From JADGAU01 sp045047105 (GTDB taxonomy: Bacteria > Pseudomonadota > Gammaproteobacteria > GRL18), in NCBI GenBank assembly GCA_045047105.1, contig JASFYQ010000086.1, positions 1 to 52,732 of the forward strand: DNA of 52,732 nucleotides, read 5' to 3'. The notes under the pieces were generated by a model. The model ran no database searches and had not been told where the DNA came from. It saw only the letters and a program-made list of their open reading frames with translations. Positions 42,349 through 50,435 of this stretch are shown here, one piece after another. The position numbers and the translations under genes are program-made. Position 1 is the first letter of the stretch. Every line of letters begins with the position of its first letter.

Positions 42349-42867
42349 ATGCTAAAGCGTATAAAAACCAGAAAATTTTGGGTTACATTAATTCGTGATG
42401 GGCTGTTATTAATGGCATTTTTTTATGCGGTTAATCTTTATCAAAGTAGAAATGTAACAGAGCAGATACCACAACAAATGTTTGATTTACAGGCGGTGCT
42501 AATATCGGGCGAGCCTGTAAATATAAAACAAAGTTTAAATAAGGCACCATTATTAATTTATTTTTGGGGCAGCTGGTGTCCTCTGTGTTCTTTTACCTCA
42601 TCCGCTATTACTGATTTATCTAAACAATATCAGGTTTTAACTATTGCGCTGTCCTCTGGCAATCAACAACAGGTTAAAGATTATCTATTAGAAAATAATT
42701 ATAATTTTCCCGTGCTTAACGATCCGGATGGTAAAATTAGCCAACTATGGGGTGTTATGGCAACCCCAAGTATTTTTATTATTAATAGCAGGGGCGAAAT
42801 TAGCAGTGTAACTATTGGTGCAACCACTGCTATAGCTTTAAGATTTAAGCTTTGGTTAGCTTCTTAA
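42349..42867 (+). CDS. Membrane-anchored thioredoxin-like disulfide oxidoreductase (ScsD/TlpA-like)
   Basis: A 172-residue protein with an N-terminal anchor at about residues 12-27 and a periplasmic thioredoxin fold. The redox motif is CPLC in YFWGSWCPLCSFTSSAI, with the cis-proline in GVMATPSIFIINSRGE. Proteins of this type reduce or form disulfides in the periplasm. It follows the DUF3530 gene, with the hydrolase remnant directly after it. Confidence 0.88.
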   Translation: MLKRIKTRKFWVTLIRDGLLLMAFFYAVNLYQSRNVTEQIPQQMFDLQAVLISGEPVNIKQSLNKAPLLIYFWGSWCPLCSFTSSAITDLSKQYQVLTIALSSGNQQQVKDYLLENNYNFPVLNDPDGKISQLWGVMATPSIFIINSRGEISSVTIGATTAIALRFKLWLAS

Positions 42868-42869
42868 CT

Positions 42870-43205
42870 CGGTATTTTTCAGTTATTAAGTCATTTTGGC
42901 AATACGATGATCAGGTGGTAGCTAAATTATATGGCTTTAAAGATGTACATGATTATTATCAACGCTCCAGTTCAAGGCAATATTTACATAAAATATCTAC
43001 ATCCACCTTATTAATTCAATCCATTGATGATCCCTTTATGACCCAAAAGGTAATACCAACAGAGCAAGAATTATCTGATTCGGTAATAGTGGAGCTGGTT
43101 AACAAAGGCGGGCATGTAGGTTTTGTGAGTGGCAATAATCCTTTTAAGCCAGAATATTGGCTGGAACAACGAATTTTACAATTTTTAAATGGTGACAGAA
43201 TTTGA
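42870..43205 (+). pseudogene. C-terminal remnant of a YheT-type alpha/beta hydrolase
   Basis: The roughly 111 residues match the C-terminal third of YheT-family hydrolases: FWQYDDQVVAKLYGFKDVHD, LLIQSIDDPFM with the acid residue, and NKGGHVGFVSG with the catalytic histidine. The first two thirds, including the nucleophile elbow, are absent, because the thioredoxin-like gene ends just upstream. A TTG at 42852 keeps the frame open but adds nothing typical. The end lies against the ferredoxin reductase start. The fragment cannot be an active hydrolase. Confidence 0.75.
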
Positions 43206-43206
43206 A

Positions 43207-44100
43207 ATGAAAATTAAAAAATATACTATCCCTGAATCCACACGGATCTATAAACCCAAAGCGCCTTTTATGGCAGAGGTTTTATCTACCATTGAATTAA
43301 CCGAAGCCAATAGTAGGGGTGAGGTAAGAAATATAGTTTTAGATGTAACTGGCAGTGGTATTCTTTATGTTGAAGGGCAGTCGATAGGCATTGTCCCCCC
43401 GGGTGAAAGAGAGCCGGGAAAAGCACATAAAGCACGCTTATATTCTATTGCCTCAGCACGTACCGGAGATGATGGTACTTCTACCACGGCGACCATTTGT
43501 ATTAAACGGGTATATATTGAAGATGAGGCCACAGGAGAAATATTACCGGGAGTTGCTTCTAATTATCTTTGTAATCTTAAACCAGGGGATTTAGTTCCGC
43601 TGATTGGCCCCAATGGCAGGCGGTTTTTATTACCCGAAGACGATTCAACCGATCTGATTTTAATCGCTGTAGGTACCGGAATTGCTCCCTTTCGTGCCTT
43701 TGTACGGCATATTTTTTTAGAAAAAGGTTTTTGGAATGGGCGTATACGGCTTTTTTATGGTGTTAAAAACGCCATGGAGGCCTTGTTTCTTAATACAAAA
43801 AATGATGATATTGGTCAGTATATGACTCAGCAGACTTTTGAAGCCTTTCGCGCCTTATCACGGGTGGATAAGGAGGATGCTGAAAAAGGTTATGTGCAAC
43901 ATAAACTGGCAGAGCATAAACAGGAAGTCTGGGAGATGATCTGTGCAGGAAATTTTGCCCTGTATATCTGTGGGTTAAAAGGCATGGAGCAGGGGGTCGA
44001 TGAGGTTTTTGCAGAACTGGCCGAGCAGCAGCAGATGGACTGGCCAAGTATGAAAGCAGAGTTTATAAAAAGTGGTCAGTGGAATACTGAGGTTTATTAG
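43207..44100 (+). CDS. Ferredoxin--NADP reductase (plant-type FNR)
   Basis: A 297-residue FAD enzyme moving electrons between ferredoxin and NADP(H). The FAD-binding RLYSIASA motif is at about residue 77, the phosphate-binding GVASNYLCNLKPGD near 115, and the nicotinamide-binding VGTGIAPFRAFVRH near 155. LYICGLKGMEQGVDEVF precedes a C-terminus ending in tyrosine (TEVY), as in plant and cyanobacterial FNR. An ATG at 43207 is chosen; 43189 is a possible earlier start inside the upstream remnant. Confidence 0.92.
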   Translation: MKIKKYTIPESTRIYKPKAPFMAEVLSTIELTEANSRGEVRNIVLDVTGSGILYVEGQSIGIVPPGEREPGKAHKARLYSIASARTGDDGTSTTATICIKRVYIEDEATGEILPGVASNYLCNLKPGDLVPLIGPNGRRFLLPEDDSTDLILIAVGTGIAPFRAFVRHIFLEKGFWNGRIRLFYGVKNAMEALFLNTKNDDIGQYMTQQTFEAFRALSRVDKEDAEKGYVQHKLAEHKQEVWEMICAGNFALYICGLKGMEQGVDEVFAELAEQQQMDWPSMKAEFIKSGQWNTEVY

Positions 44101-44125
44101 ATTTAATTTGTACTATTTTGAGCTT

Positions 44126-44177
44126 TGGATACAATTGCGGATATTTGTTCTTATGGTTTTGTTATAATCGCATTCCA
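44126..44177. repeat. Dispersed ~50-bp repeat with inverted ends, copy A
   Basis: Copy A matches copy B (50132-50182) at 27 of 34 positions from GGAT (44127) to TTTT (44160), including CAATTG and TTGTTCTTAT. Its ends are the imperfect inverted pair TTGGAT/ATTCCA. It abuts the point where the BrnT remnant begins. Confidence 0.6.
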
Positions 44178-44286
44178 TAATGGCAAATATTGGTCAGCTG
44201 TTATAACGTATCGAGATAAAAATATCCGTATAATTTCAGTTAGGCGTTCAAGGAAAAATGAGGTGAAATTTTATGGAAGCTTCTGA
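44173..44286 (+). pseudogene. C-terminal tail of a BrnT-type toxin
   Basis: The frame reads FHNGKYWSAVITYRDKNIRI and continues ISVRRSRKNEVKFYGSF before a stop at 44284-44286. This is the conserved end of BrnT/DUF497 RNase toxins (the RIISVRRSRKNE block). The N-terminal two thirds are missing, and the tail starts at the end of repeat copy A. It overlaps the antitoxin start by 14 bases, the usual brnT-brnA arrangement. Confidence 0.75.
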
Positions 44287-44518
44287 TTTTGATAAAGAGT
44301 TTGGTAATGGTAATGACGTATTTGCTAACCTTGACTTATCTCAAGCTAAACGAACTACACAAACAACCAAAAGAGTAAATGTAGACTTTCCTGAGTGGAT
44401 GATAGATTCACTCGATCGTGAAGCAAAGCGTGTAGGTGTAACTAGGCAATCAATTATTAAAGTTTGGTTAGCTGAACGTATAGAAAACCTTAATCACCAT
44501 CATATTAAACACGGCTAA
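44273..44518 (+). CDS. BrnA-type antitoxin (ribbon-helix-helix)
   Basis: An 81-residue protein. The C-terminal RHH DNA-binding domain is RVNVDFPEWMIDSLDREAKR followed by VGVTRQSIIKVWLAERIE. An N-terminal toxin-binding arm (residues 1-35) precedes it. It is intact while its toxin is reduced to a tail, so it is now an orphan antitoxin or DNA-binding protein. AGGTGA lies 5 bases upstream of the ATG. Confidence 0.85.
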   Translation: MEASDFDKEFGNGNDVFANLDLSQAKRTTQTTKRVNVDFPEWMIDSLDREAKRVGVTRQSIIKVWLAERIENLNHHHIKHG

Positions 44519-44572
44519 CGAATAAGGGGGCGAAGAAAAATAGAGAATTAAGGTTAATTGACAAATTAATTT

Positions 44573-44595
44573 TTATGTCTCATTAAATGACATAA
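44573..44595. terminator. Stem-loop between brnA and mltA
   Basis: TTATGTC and GACATAA form a perfect 7-bp stem about 55 bases after the antitoxin stop. There is no T run on the plus strand, but TTTT precedes the stem on the left. It is a weak candidate terminator or regulatory hairpin. Confidence 0.25.
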
Positions 44596-44764
44596 GGATA
44601 GCTAAAATTAAATTATCACATGGGTAACTTTTAAAAATAACTCAGGTTTTTCTTATCGCTTTGATTAAGTATCTCTCTTTTATCAAAGTATAATGGTTTA
44701 AGTTCATATTTATATGATACTCTATTGCTGAATTTAGAAATAGTGTACTTAACAATAAAACAGA

Positions 44765-45853
44765 ATGAAAAATAACTCTCTGATTTTATTTATAATAATA
44801 ATTTTATCCGCTTCTCCCCAGCTCTTTTCTAAGCAGCTTGGTAAGGGGTATGATTTTAATGGTAATGGTAAAAGATCTTTTCCATGTGAGCAGCCAATAT
44901 ACCAGGTTGCTGATTTACCTGTAAAGATATGGCAGGGGGTAAAAGCTGCTCAGCAAGCGGCTGCTTTTGAGCTACAAAGAAAACAGCTGGACTGGCAAAA
45001 TAATAATCAGCGGATCAGTGCCGCAGAGTTACAACATACTCTGCACTGGTTAGCACAGGGGGCCGCTATTGAACAAAATCTATCTGCAACCTTAATACAT
45101 GGTGAGGATAGCTGTACTAATACCCATTTTACAGGGTATTTTACACCCGTTATTGAATTAAAATCTAAACCTGATGCACAATTTCATTTTCCACTTTATC
45201 GTATGCCTGAGCAGTGGCCTGAAGGTAAAAAACTCAGTCGAGCACAGATTGATATAGAAAAGGGGCTGGAAAATATGGGGCTGGAGCTGGGTTATAGTGC
45301 CAGTTTACTCGATAACTATTTTGCCCATGTGCAAGGTTCTATTCGAGCCCACTTTGTTGATACGGGCAAGCAATTAACTTTGGCCTATGGTGGAAAAAAC
45401 AGTTTTTCTTATCGATCGCTTGGGCGTTATCTGGTTAAGAATAACTATATCTCGGCTAAACAAATCAGTCTTAATAGTATTCGCAAGTTTTTTGATTTAA
45501 ATCCGGATAAGTTATCAAGCTTACTGAGTATTAATGATTCTTACACTTTTTTTAAAGCAGTTGAGCAGGGACCTTTTGCATCCTCTGGAGCGCAGGTAAC
45601 AGCGCTTGCCACAGCTGCGGTAGATAAAAAATATATTCCGCATGGGGCGGTTTTATTAGCTGAAATCCCACAGCTTAATAAACAGGCAAGTGTTGCGGCT
45701 TATCAATGGAGATTGTTAGTAGCACAGGACAGTGGTGCAGCAATTAAAGGCCCGGGTCATATTGATATTTATATGGGAGTTGGACAGCCAGCTCAGCAAA
45801 AAGCCAGTGCTTTACATCATTATGGACGATTATATTGGTTACAGCTTAAATAG
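44765..45853 (+). CDS. mltA: Membrane-bound lytic transglycosylase MltA-type
   Basis: A 362-residue exported enzyme (E. coli MltA is 365). The signal peptide ends near residue 22 and no lipobox cysteine is evident, so it may be soluble in the periplasm. FTGYFTPVIELKSK near residue 120, HVQGSIRAHF near 197, the SLGRYLV segment and the catalytic-aspartate block QDSGAAIKGPGHIDIYMGVG near 321 fit the double-psi barrel family. It cleaves glycan strands to 1,6-anhydro ends. A one-residue insertion (GPGHID) stands beside the usual catalytic motif. Confidence 0.88.
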   Translation: MKNNSLILFIIIILSASPQLFSKQLGKGYDFNGNGKRSFPCEQPIYQVADLPVKIWQGVKAAQQAAAFELQRKQLDWQNNNQRISAAELQHTLHWLAQGAAIEQNLSATLIHGEDSCTNTHFTGYFTPVIELKSKPDAQFHFPLYRMPEQWPEGKKLSRAQIDIEKGLENMGLELGYSASLLDNYFAHVQGSIRAHFVDTGKQLTLAYGGKNSFSYRSLGRYLVKNNYISAKQISLNSIRKFFDLNPDKLSSLLSINDSYTFFKAVEQGPFASSGAQVTALATAAVDKKYIPHGAVLLAEIPQLNKQASVAAYQWRLLVAQDSGAAIKGPGHIDIYMGVGQPAQQKASALHHYGRLYWLQLK

Positions 45854-45918
45854 GCTGTGTTTTCAAGTACGATGAGTATAGTAATTGAAAAATTAAGCTA
45901 CAATAAAAATTAACTGAT

Positions 45919-46293
45919 TTAAAAATTTACTGATAAATAATCGACTACCTGCATAATTTTATTTTCATCCACTATGAGTAGATGTGGGCTATTGCTCAAG
46001 TTTTTTGGCTGGTGATGCAACCAGCGGTACATAGCAATGGCATTGCCATTAAATTTATTAAATAAAGCCTGATACAGCATAATAAATAAAATTGCTTGCT
46101 GGTATGCTCGGCTTCCCGGTTGTAAAACATATTGTGCAGAGCTAATAAGTCCAATATCATTACATTGTAATTGCAGTATTCTTGCCAGCTCGGCATGATA
46201 CATATTTAAACAAAAACCAGCCTGAAGCACGGATTGAGTTATAGTTCGAGCAGATAAAAAGGGGCGATTGAGCTTAAATATTTCTGATGACAT
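45919..46293 (-). CDS. Orphan MbcA/ParS/Xre-type antitoxin (DUF2384)
   Basis: A 124-residue protein. The N-terminal half (SVLQAGFCLNMYHAELARIL) is helical and HTH-like. The C-terminal part (SRAYQQAILFIMLYQALFNK, then AIAMYRWLHHQPKNLSNSP and VVDYL) is the DUF2384 toxin-binding domain. In complete systems a RES-domain toxin gene is adjacent, but none is found here: the neighbour downstream is mltA on the other strand, with convergent stops. It may be a solitary regulator. Confidence 0.72.
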   Translation of the reverse strand: MSSEIFKLNRPFLSARTITQSVLQAGFCLNMYHAELARILQLQCNDIGLISSAQYVLQPGSRAYQQAILFIMLYQALFNKFNGNAIAMYRWLHHQPKNLSNSPHLLIVDENKIMQVVDYLSVNF

Positions 46294-46308
46294 AAGAATT
46301 TAACAGCA

Positions 46309-46521
46309 ATGAATGCAAATAACTTTAACAAACAACCAAGCTGGGTGCAATGGTTTGCTCAGGATGCAAATGGAGATTGGTGGGGCTTTGAAGTAGAAGC
46401 ATTACAAAATCATCAGGGATGGTATGAAAATGAAGTGGGACAATACATAAAAATTTGTTCCAGTTTGCCCAATTTACAATGGCGAAAGCGTTTAATTAAA
46501 CGCTGTAATAACTTAATCTAA
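46309..46521 (+). CDS. Small conserved tryptophan-rich hypothetical protein
   Basis: A 70-residue soluble protein with a tryptophan-rich start (SWVQWFAQDANGDWWGFEVE) and a basic C-terminus (LQWRKRLIKRCNNLI). The WxQWFAQDANG(D/R/H)WW pattern recurs in small gammaproteobacterial proteins of unknown function. It is divergent from the DUF2384 gene with 15 bases between, and is followed by the DUF3108 gene. Confidence 0.65.
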   Translation: MNANNFNKQPSWVQWFAQDANGDWWGFEVEALQNHQGWYENEVGQYIKICSSLPNLQWRKRLIKRCNNLI

Positions 46522-46541
46522 TAACTAGATATAATAACTAA

Positions 46542-47471
46542 ATGACTAAAAAATATTTTATCTTTAGTTTGTTAATTGTTGTTAATATTGGTAATGTAAA
46601 CAATTTATCAGCAACTGCATTGGCTAAAAATGATACTAAACTGCCTTTTTCCTCTGGTGAAACATTGCACTATTTACTTAGTTATAGAGGCTTATTAAGC
46701 TCTATGATCTGGGCAGATATTGCTGATGTTAAAATGCAATTTATTGCTAATAAACTCACTCCGGAGCAACAAAATGGTCACCAATTTGTTTTAAACCTAA
46801 CTACTAAAAATTATACCAAAGCCGAAATAATACATCCGGTACGATATACCTACACTGCTACTATGGATGAAGCATTACATAGAACCCTGCTGGTAGAAAA
46901 GTTTGATAAAGGAGCAAGCCAGAGCCATGAGTTTCTCTGGTTAGATTGGCAAAATAAAGAAACCTTTTTATTTAAAAAACGTAAAAAACAGTTAATATCT
47001 AATGGTTTTTTTGGTACTGATGAAAAACAAGTCTGGGAAAAAGATGGTAAGCGAGGCATTCCAGATTTTTTAAGTGATTTTCCTTTGTTAGATAGCAAGC
47101 AAACGTATCTGGTGCATAAAAAAAATGGCAGTAAAATAGAAAACTCACAAATTCTAGAGCCTTTATCAATGATTTATAGGTTACGCAGTTTGGATCTGCA
47201 TACAAAAAAGAATATTCAGCTTATCATCTCAGAAAAAATTCGTAATTATACTATTGAGCGTGTTGGTCTGGAACAGATTGGGTCTATAGGGAAAAAATAT
47301 CAGGCAATTAAATACAAAGTTTTACGGGTAGGAAAGCAAGATAAAATTTTTTATATCTGGCTGAGTAATGATAAATTAAAAATTCCATTACGTTTTGCAG
47401 TGGATGCACCCTTAGGTAAATTGCAAATTCAACTGGTTAAAATTACCGCAGCAGAAACTTTAGCATTATAA
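46542..47471 (+). CDS. DUF3108 domain exported protein
   Basis: A 309-residue protein with a signal peptide of about 24 residues. The DUF3108 core follows: LPFSSGETLHYLLSYRGLLS, a beta-rich middle, YTIERVGLEQIGSIGKKYQA, and FYIWLSNDKLKIPLRFAVD at the C-terminus. The family is periplasmic and of unknown role; the fold is thought to be lipocalin-like or LolA-like. It is 20 bases after the small tryptophan-rich gene. Confidence 0.88.
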   Translation: MTKKYFIFSLLIVVNIGNVNNLSATALAKNDTKLPFSSGETLHYLLSYRGLLSSMIWADIADVKMQFIANKLTPEQQNGHQFVLNLTTKNYTKAEIIHPVRYTYTATMDEALHRTLLVEKFDKGASQSHEFLWLDWQNKETFLFKKRKKQLISNGFFGTDEKQVWEKDGKRGIPDFLSDFPLLDSKQTYLVHKKNGSKIENSQILEPLSMIYRLRSLDLHTKKNIQLIISEKIRNYTIERVGLEQIGSIGKKYQAIKYKVLRVGKQDKIFYIWLSNDKLKIPLRFAVDAPLGKLQIQLVKITAAETLAL

Positions 47472-47494
47472 ATATTTTGAGGTATTAGTGTAGT

Positions 47495-47731
47495 ATGAAG
47501 AAGCTTAAAAATGAAAAAGAGTTATTAAAAAAAGCCATTGTTGATGGCGTTAAATATGCTGAAAATCGAGGTGTTGTTGAATTTGAGGCAACCGATTCAG
47601 CACATGAAAAAATTGAATATATTTATCGTTTATTAGTCCACGATAAAATCATACAGCCTATTCCAGAAGATCAGATCACACAGAAATCAATGATGCATAA
47701 ATTAGCTATCTGGGCATCAAAGAATAAATAA
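47495..47731 (+). CDS. DUF5062 family protein
   Basis: A 78-residue helical protein. KLKNEKELLKKAIVDGVKYA, EFEATDSAHEKIEYIYRLLV and MMHKLAIWASK match DUF5062, known from Vibrio and relatives, of unknown role. GAGG lies upstream. Its last 15 bases overlap the 3' end of the convergent RNase Z gene. Confidence 0.8.
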   Translation: MKKLKNEKELLKKAIVDGVKYAENRGVVEFEATDSAHEKIEYIYRLLVHDKIIQPIPEDQITQKSMMHKLAIWASKNK

Positions 47732-48676
47732 ATTTCCTTGCTTGTCCAGTTGGTAGCTATCAAAATCGTTTGCGAGATATAAATTGCCAGAGTAATACTG
47801 CAAGGCTTCATTTTTAATATCATTAATTGATGGGGATTTATTACTCATTGTGTAACGCCCGCTAAAGTGTGTTAATACCAGGTTTTTTAATTGTATTTGT
47901 TGAGCAAATTGAGCAATCTGCCTGGCACTAGTATGCTGTGCTATCGGGCCAACCTTTTTTAAGGTTTTTTCTGTAAAAGTTGCTTCGTGTACAATAACAT
48001 CTGCTTTGGGAGTTATTGTTTTGAGTAATTCGGGGCTATCATTATCACCACAAATTACAATAGAACGGGCTTTTCTGCGAGGCTGTAAGAATGTGTCGCT
48101 GTTTATGGTTTGACCATTTTCAAGTATTACATTTTCTCCCTGTTGTAATTTTCCCCAGCTTGGCCCAGGTAAAATCCCTGCTGCGATTAGTTTTGTAGTA
48201 TCTATATTGCTTTGAATATTCTTCTCAGTAAAGGTAAAAGCAAAACTGGGAACACGGTGTGATAATTCTGTGATACTGATATTAAAATCACAATCACAAA
48301 AGTGGTTAGATAATGTTTCAATTGCAATAAAATTAATTTTAAAGCTTAGGTCCAGTTGCAGTGTTTTTTGTATATTATCAAGAAATAATTTAACCTGAAT
48401 CGGGGCAATCAGGTTTAAAGGTTCTTTGCGCCCATTCATAGAAGCTGAAGCTAGTAAACCAGGTAAACCAAAACAGTGATCCCCATGAATATGGCTGATA
48501 CAGATAGTTTTAAGTCGTAGTAAGGATAACTTGGTTTTTAAAATCTGCTGCTGAGTTCCTTCACCACAGTCAATCAAACTCCAGTTTTTGCTGTTTTTTA
48601 TTTTTATAGCCGTAGCGGATAGGTTTCGCGCCCTGGTAGGGGCTCCTGATGATGTTCCTAAAAAGATAAGTTCCAT
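47717..48676 (-). CDS. rnz: Ribonuclease Z (tRNA 3' endonuclease)
   Basis: A 319-residue beta-lactamase-fold nuclease, near the usual 305 residues. The N-terminal FLGTSSGAPTRARNLSA is characteristic. Zinc-binding H62, H64, D66 and H67 are in SHIHGDHCFGLPGLL, and later ligands are in VHEATFT (about 230) and VLTHFSGRY. It trims tRNA 3' ends where CCA is not encoded; the tRNA in this window does encode CCA. It overlaps the DUF5062 gene tail to tail. Confidence 0.95.
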   Translation of the reverse strand: MELIFLGTSSGAPTRARNLSATAIKIKNSKNWSLIDCGEGTQQQILKTKLSLLRLKTICISHIHGDHCFGLPGLLASASMNGRKEPLNLIAPIQVKLFLDNIQKTLQLDLSFKINFIAIETLSNHFCDCDFNISITELSHRVPSFAFTFTEKNIQSNIDTTKLIAAGILPGPSWGKLQQGENVILENGQTINSDTFLQPRRKARSIVICGDNDSPELLKTITPKADVIVHEATFTEKTLKKVGPIAQHTSARQIAQFAQQIQLKNLVLTHFSGRYTMSNKSPSINDIKNEALQYYSGNLYLANDFDSYQLDKQGNLFIL

Positions 48677-48996
48677 ATTTTTTCCGTTATGTCACTTAAT
48701 TATCGAATCTGTCTCAATAAAACCCAGATATAGGTAAATAAGTGCTTAATAATATTTTTATTAATGTATGATATTTAGTAATATATGTACAAGTTAATAA
48801 CAGTTTGAAGTCATAGCAACAACTTAAACTAATTTTATATGTTATCCAAACCCCAGAGAAATAATAAAGCCTTATTACATTAATGCGTTAAAAAGCAGAC
48901 TGGGTGGAGATGAAAATCTCCTTTATAGTATGCGTGTATTGTTCAATTTTTTTATAAAAAATTAATAGAATTAGCTGCTTATACAGAGTATAAACT
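48677..48996. other. Divergent intergenic region between rnz and rsgA
   Basis: No gene is visible in these 320 bases. A perfect 6-bp hairpin with a GAAA tetraloop (GGAGAT-GAAA-ATCTCC) lies at 48906-48921, followed by CTTTAT-type sequence. It could close a small RNA or attenuate the rsgA leader. The promoters of both genes must lie here. Confidence 0.35.
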
Positions 48997-50064
48997 ATGA
49001 AACAGCTTGAAAATTTAGGTTATAGCGATTGGTTTCAATCGCGAGTTAATACAGAAATGGCCGCTATCCATGATATTGTACGGGTGGTCTCTGTTCATAA
49101 AGATAGTTATATGGTTACTAAGGGAAAGGCGGAGGTTTTTGCTGAGCTATCTGGTAATCTATTCTATTCTGCTCTTTCTGCTGCGGATCTGCCAACTACT
49201 GGAGATTGGGTATATGCCAATTTATATGATGATGATACGCATGCCATAATCCATGGGGTGTTTGCTAGAAAAACGCTATTGCAGAGGAAAACTGCTGGCA
49301 AAGTAGTGGACTATCAGTTAATTGCTGCAAATATTGATATTGCTTTTATTATCCAGTCGGTAGATTACAATTTTAATCTAAGACGATTGGAGCGCTATCT
49401 TGTTATGGTAAATGATAGTGGCATTACTCCTGTTATTCTTCTTAGCAAATGTGATTTACTTTCTCCACAAGCGGTTGATGATATACAGCAGAGTATTTTA
49501 GATATTGCTGCGGATATAAAGATTCTGGCATTTAGTAATCTGAGCGGGGAAAATATAAATTCTATTAAAAAACTGCTCCTTAATGCACATACGTACTGCT
49601 TGTTAGGTTCATCTGGTGTGGGAAAAACCAGCTTGTTAAATAGTATCTTAGGTGATGAGTATTATGAAACACAATCGGTAAGTAAAAAAGAAAATAAAGG
49701 CCGGCATACTACTACTAGTCGAGAGCTTATAAAAACGGATAATGGCGCAATGTTAATCGATACACCAGGAATGAGAGAACTTGGTAATATGTCGGTGGAT
49801 GCTGGTATTGATGAAACATTTTCAGAAATTGTAGAGCTATCACAGCAATGTAAATTTGCTAATTGCTCGCATACTAATGAAAAAGGCTGTGCAATTTTGG
49901 CTGCTATAAATAAAAGTGAGCTATCAGAAAAGCATTATAATAATTATCTTAAAATGAAAAAAGAATCGGCTTTTTATGAAATGTCATACTCTGAAAAAAG
50001 GAAAAAAGATAAGGATTTTGGGAAAATGATTAAATCAGCCACTAAATATAATAAAAGAAAATAA
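48997..50064 (+). CDS. rsgA: Ribosome small subunit-dependent GTPase RsgA
   Basis: A 355-residue circularly permuted GTPase that checks maturation of the 30S subunit. An N-terminal OB-fold (about residues 15-100) precedes the G domain in permuted order: G4 as LLSKCDL, then P-loop LLGSSGVGKTSLLN (about 202-215), G2 in KGRHTTTSREL and G3 DTPGMREL. The C-terminal zinc-binding knuckle is CKFANCSHTNEKGCAI. The basic tail (KYNKRK) could help RNA binding. Confidence 0.95.
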   Translation: MKQLENLGYSDWFQSRVNTEMAAIHDIVRVVSVHKDSYMVTKGKAEVFAELSGNLFYSALSAADLPTTGDWVYANLYDDDTHAIIHGVFARKTLLQRKTAGKVVDYQLIAANIDIAFIIQSVDYNFNLRRLERYLVMVNDSGITPVILLSKCDLLSPQAVDDIQQSILDIAADIKILAFSNLSGENINSIKKLLLNAHTYCLLGSSGVGKTSLLNSILGDEYYETQSVSKKENKGRHTTTSRELIKTDNGAMLIDTPGMRELGNMSVDAGIDETFSEIVELSQQCKFANCSHTNEKGCAILAAINKSELSEKHYNNYLKMKKESAFYEMSYSEKRKKDKDFGKMIKSATKYNKRK

Positions 50065-50131
50065 GTCTGATATTTAGTTGGTAATAACTTGATTTAAAGC
50101 ACCAAAAAAAATTCTTATGAAAGGTTGAGTA

Positions 50132-50182
50132 TGGGATGCAATTGTGCGTACTTGTTCTTATAATTTTCACAAGCAAATCCCA
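50132..50182. repeat. Dispersed ~50-bp repeat with inverted ends, copy B
   Basis: The element runs from TGGGAT (50132-50137) to ATCCCA (50177-50182), a perfect 6-bp inverted pair. Its left part matches copy A at 44127-44160 (27 of 34 identical). Its size and inverted ends fit a small non-coding repeat family, either REP-like or MITE-derived. Confidence 0.6.
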
Positions 50183-50356
50183 ATGTAATTATTAATTATT
50201 AGCCTTGTAAATGAGATTTTTGATAAGGCATAATTTCTTGCTTATGCTCCGAAAATCAATTAATACTTTAGAAATTTTATATTTTGTAAAAGTATTTATC
50301 CCTGTTGACAAACAAGCACCCACAACTGCTTGGTATCGGATGTGTCTTAATATTTT

Positions 50357-50377
50357 AAAATATAAAATATAAAATAT
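50357..50377. repeat. AAAATAT 7-bp repeat, three copies
   Basis: Three exact tandem AAAATAT units lie 60-80 bases upstream of the argJ remnant frame. They are simple-sequence and prone to slippage, with no obvious role. Confidence 0.8.
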
Positions 50378-50435
50378 AATCAAAAGAACAGGTTTAATTA
50401 ATTTTAACTTTTAAGGAATAAGATTTCTTCTTTTA

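Larger units (their letters stand above)
50065..50435. other. Intergenic region with repeat copy B, upstream of the argJ remnant
   Basis: No gene is visible in these 371 bases. They hold the dispersed repeat (50132-50182) and a short AAAATAT x3 tandem at 50357-50377. The rest shows no structure I can support. Confidence 0.4.

Noticed and set aside
43391..43594. Alternative frames inside the ferredoxin reductase gene
   Set aside because: They are frame shadows; the FNR frame carries all the FAD and NADP motifs.
50351..50380. AT-rich AAAATAT repeat as a replication origin or CRISPR-like array
   Set aside because: Only three 7-bp copies with no spacers, no DnaA-box cluster and no associated genes.
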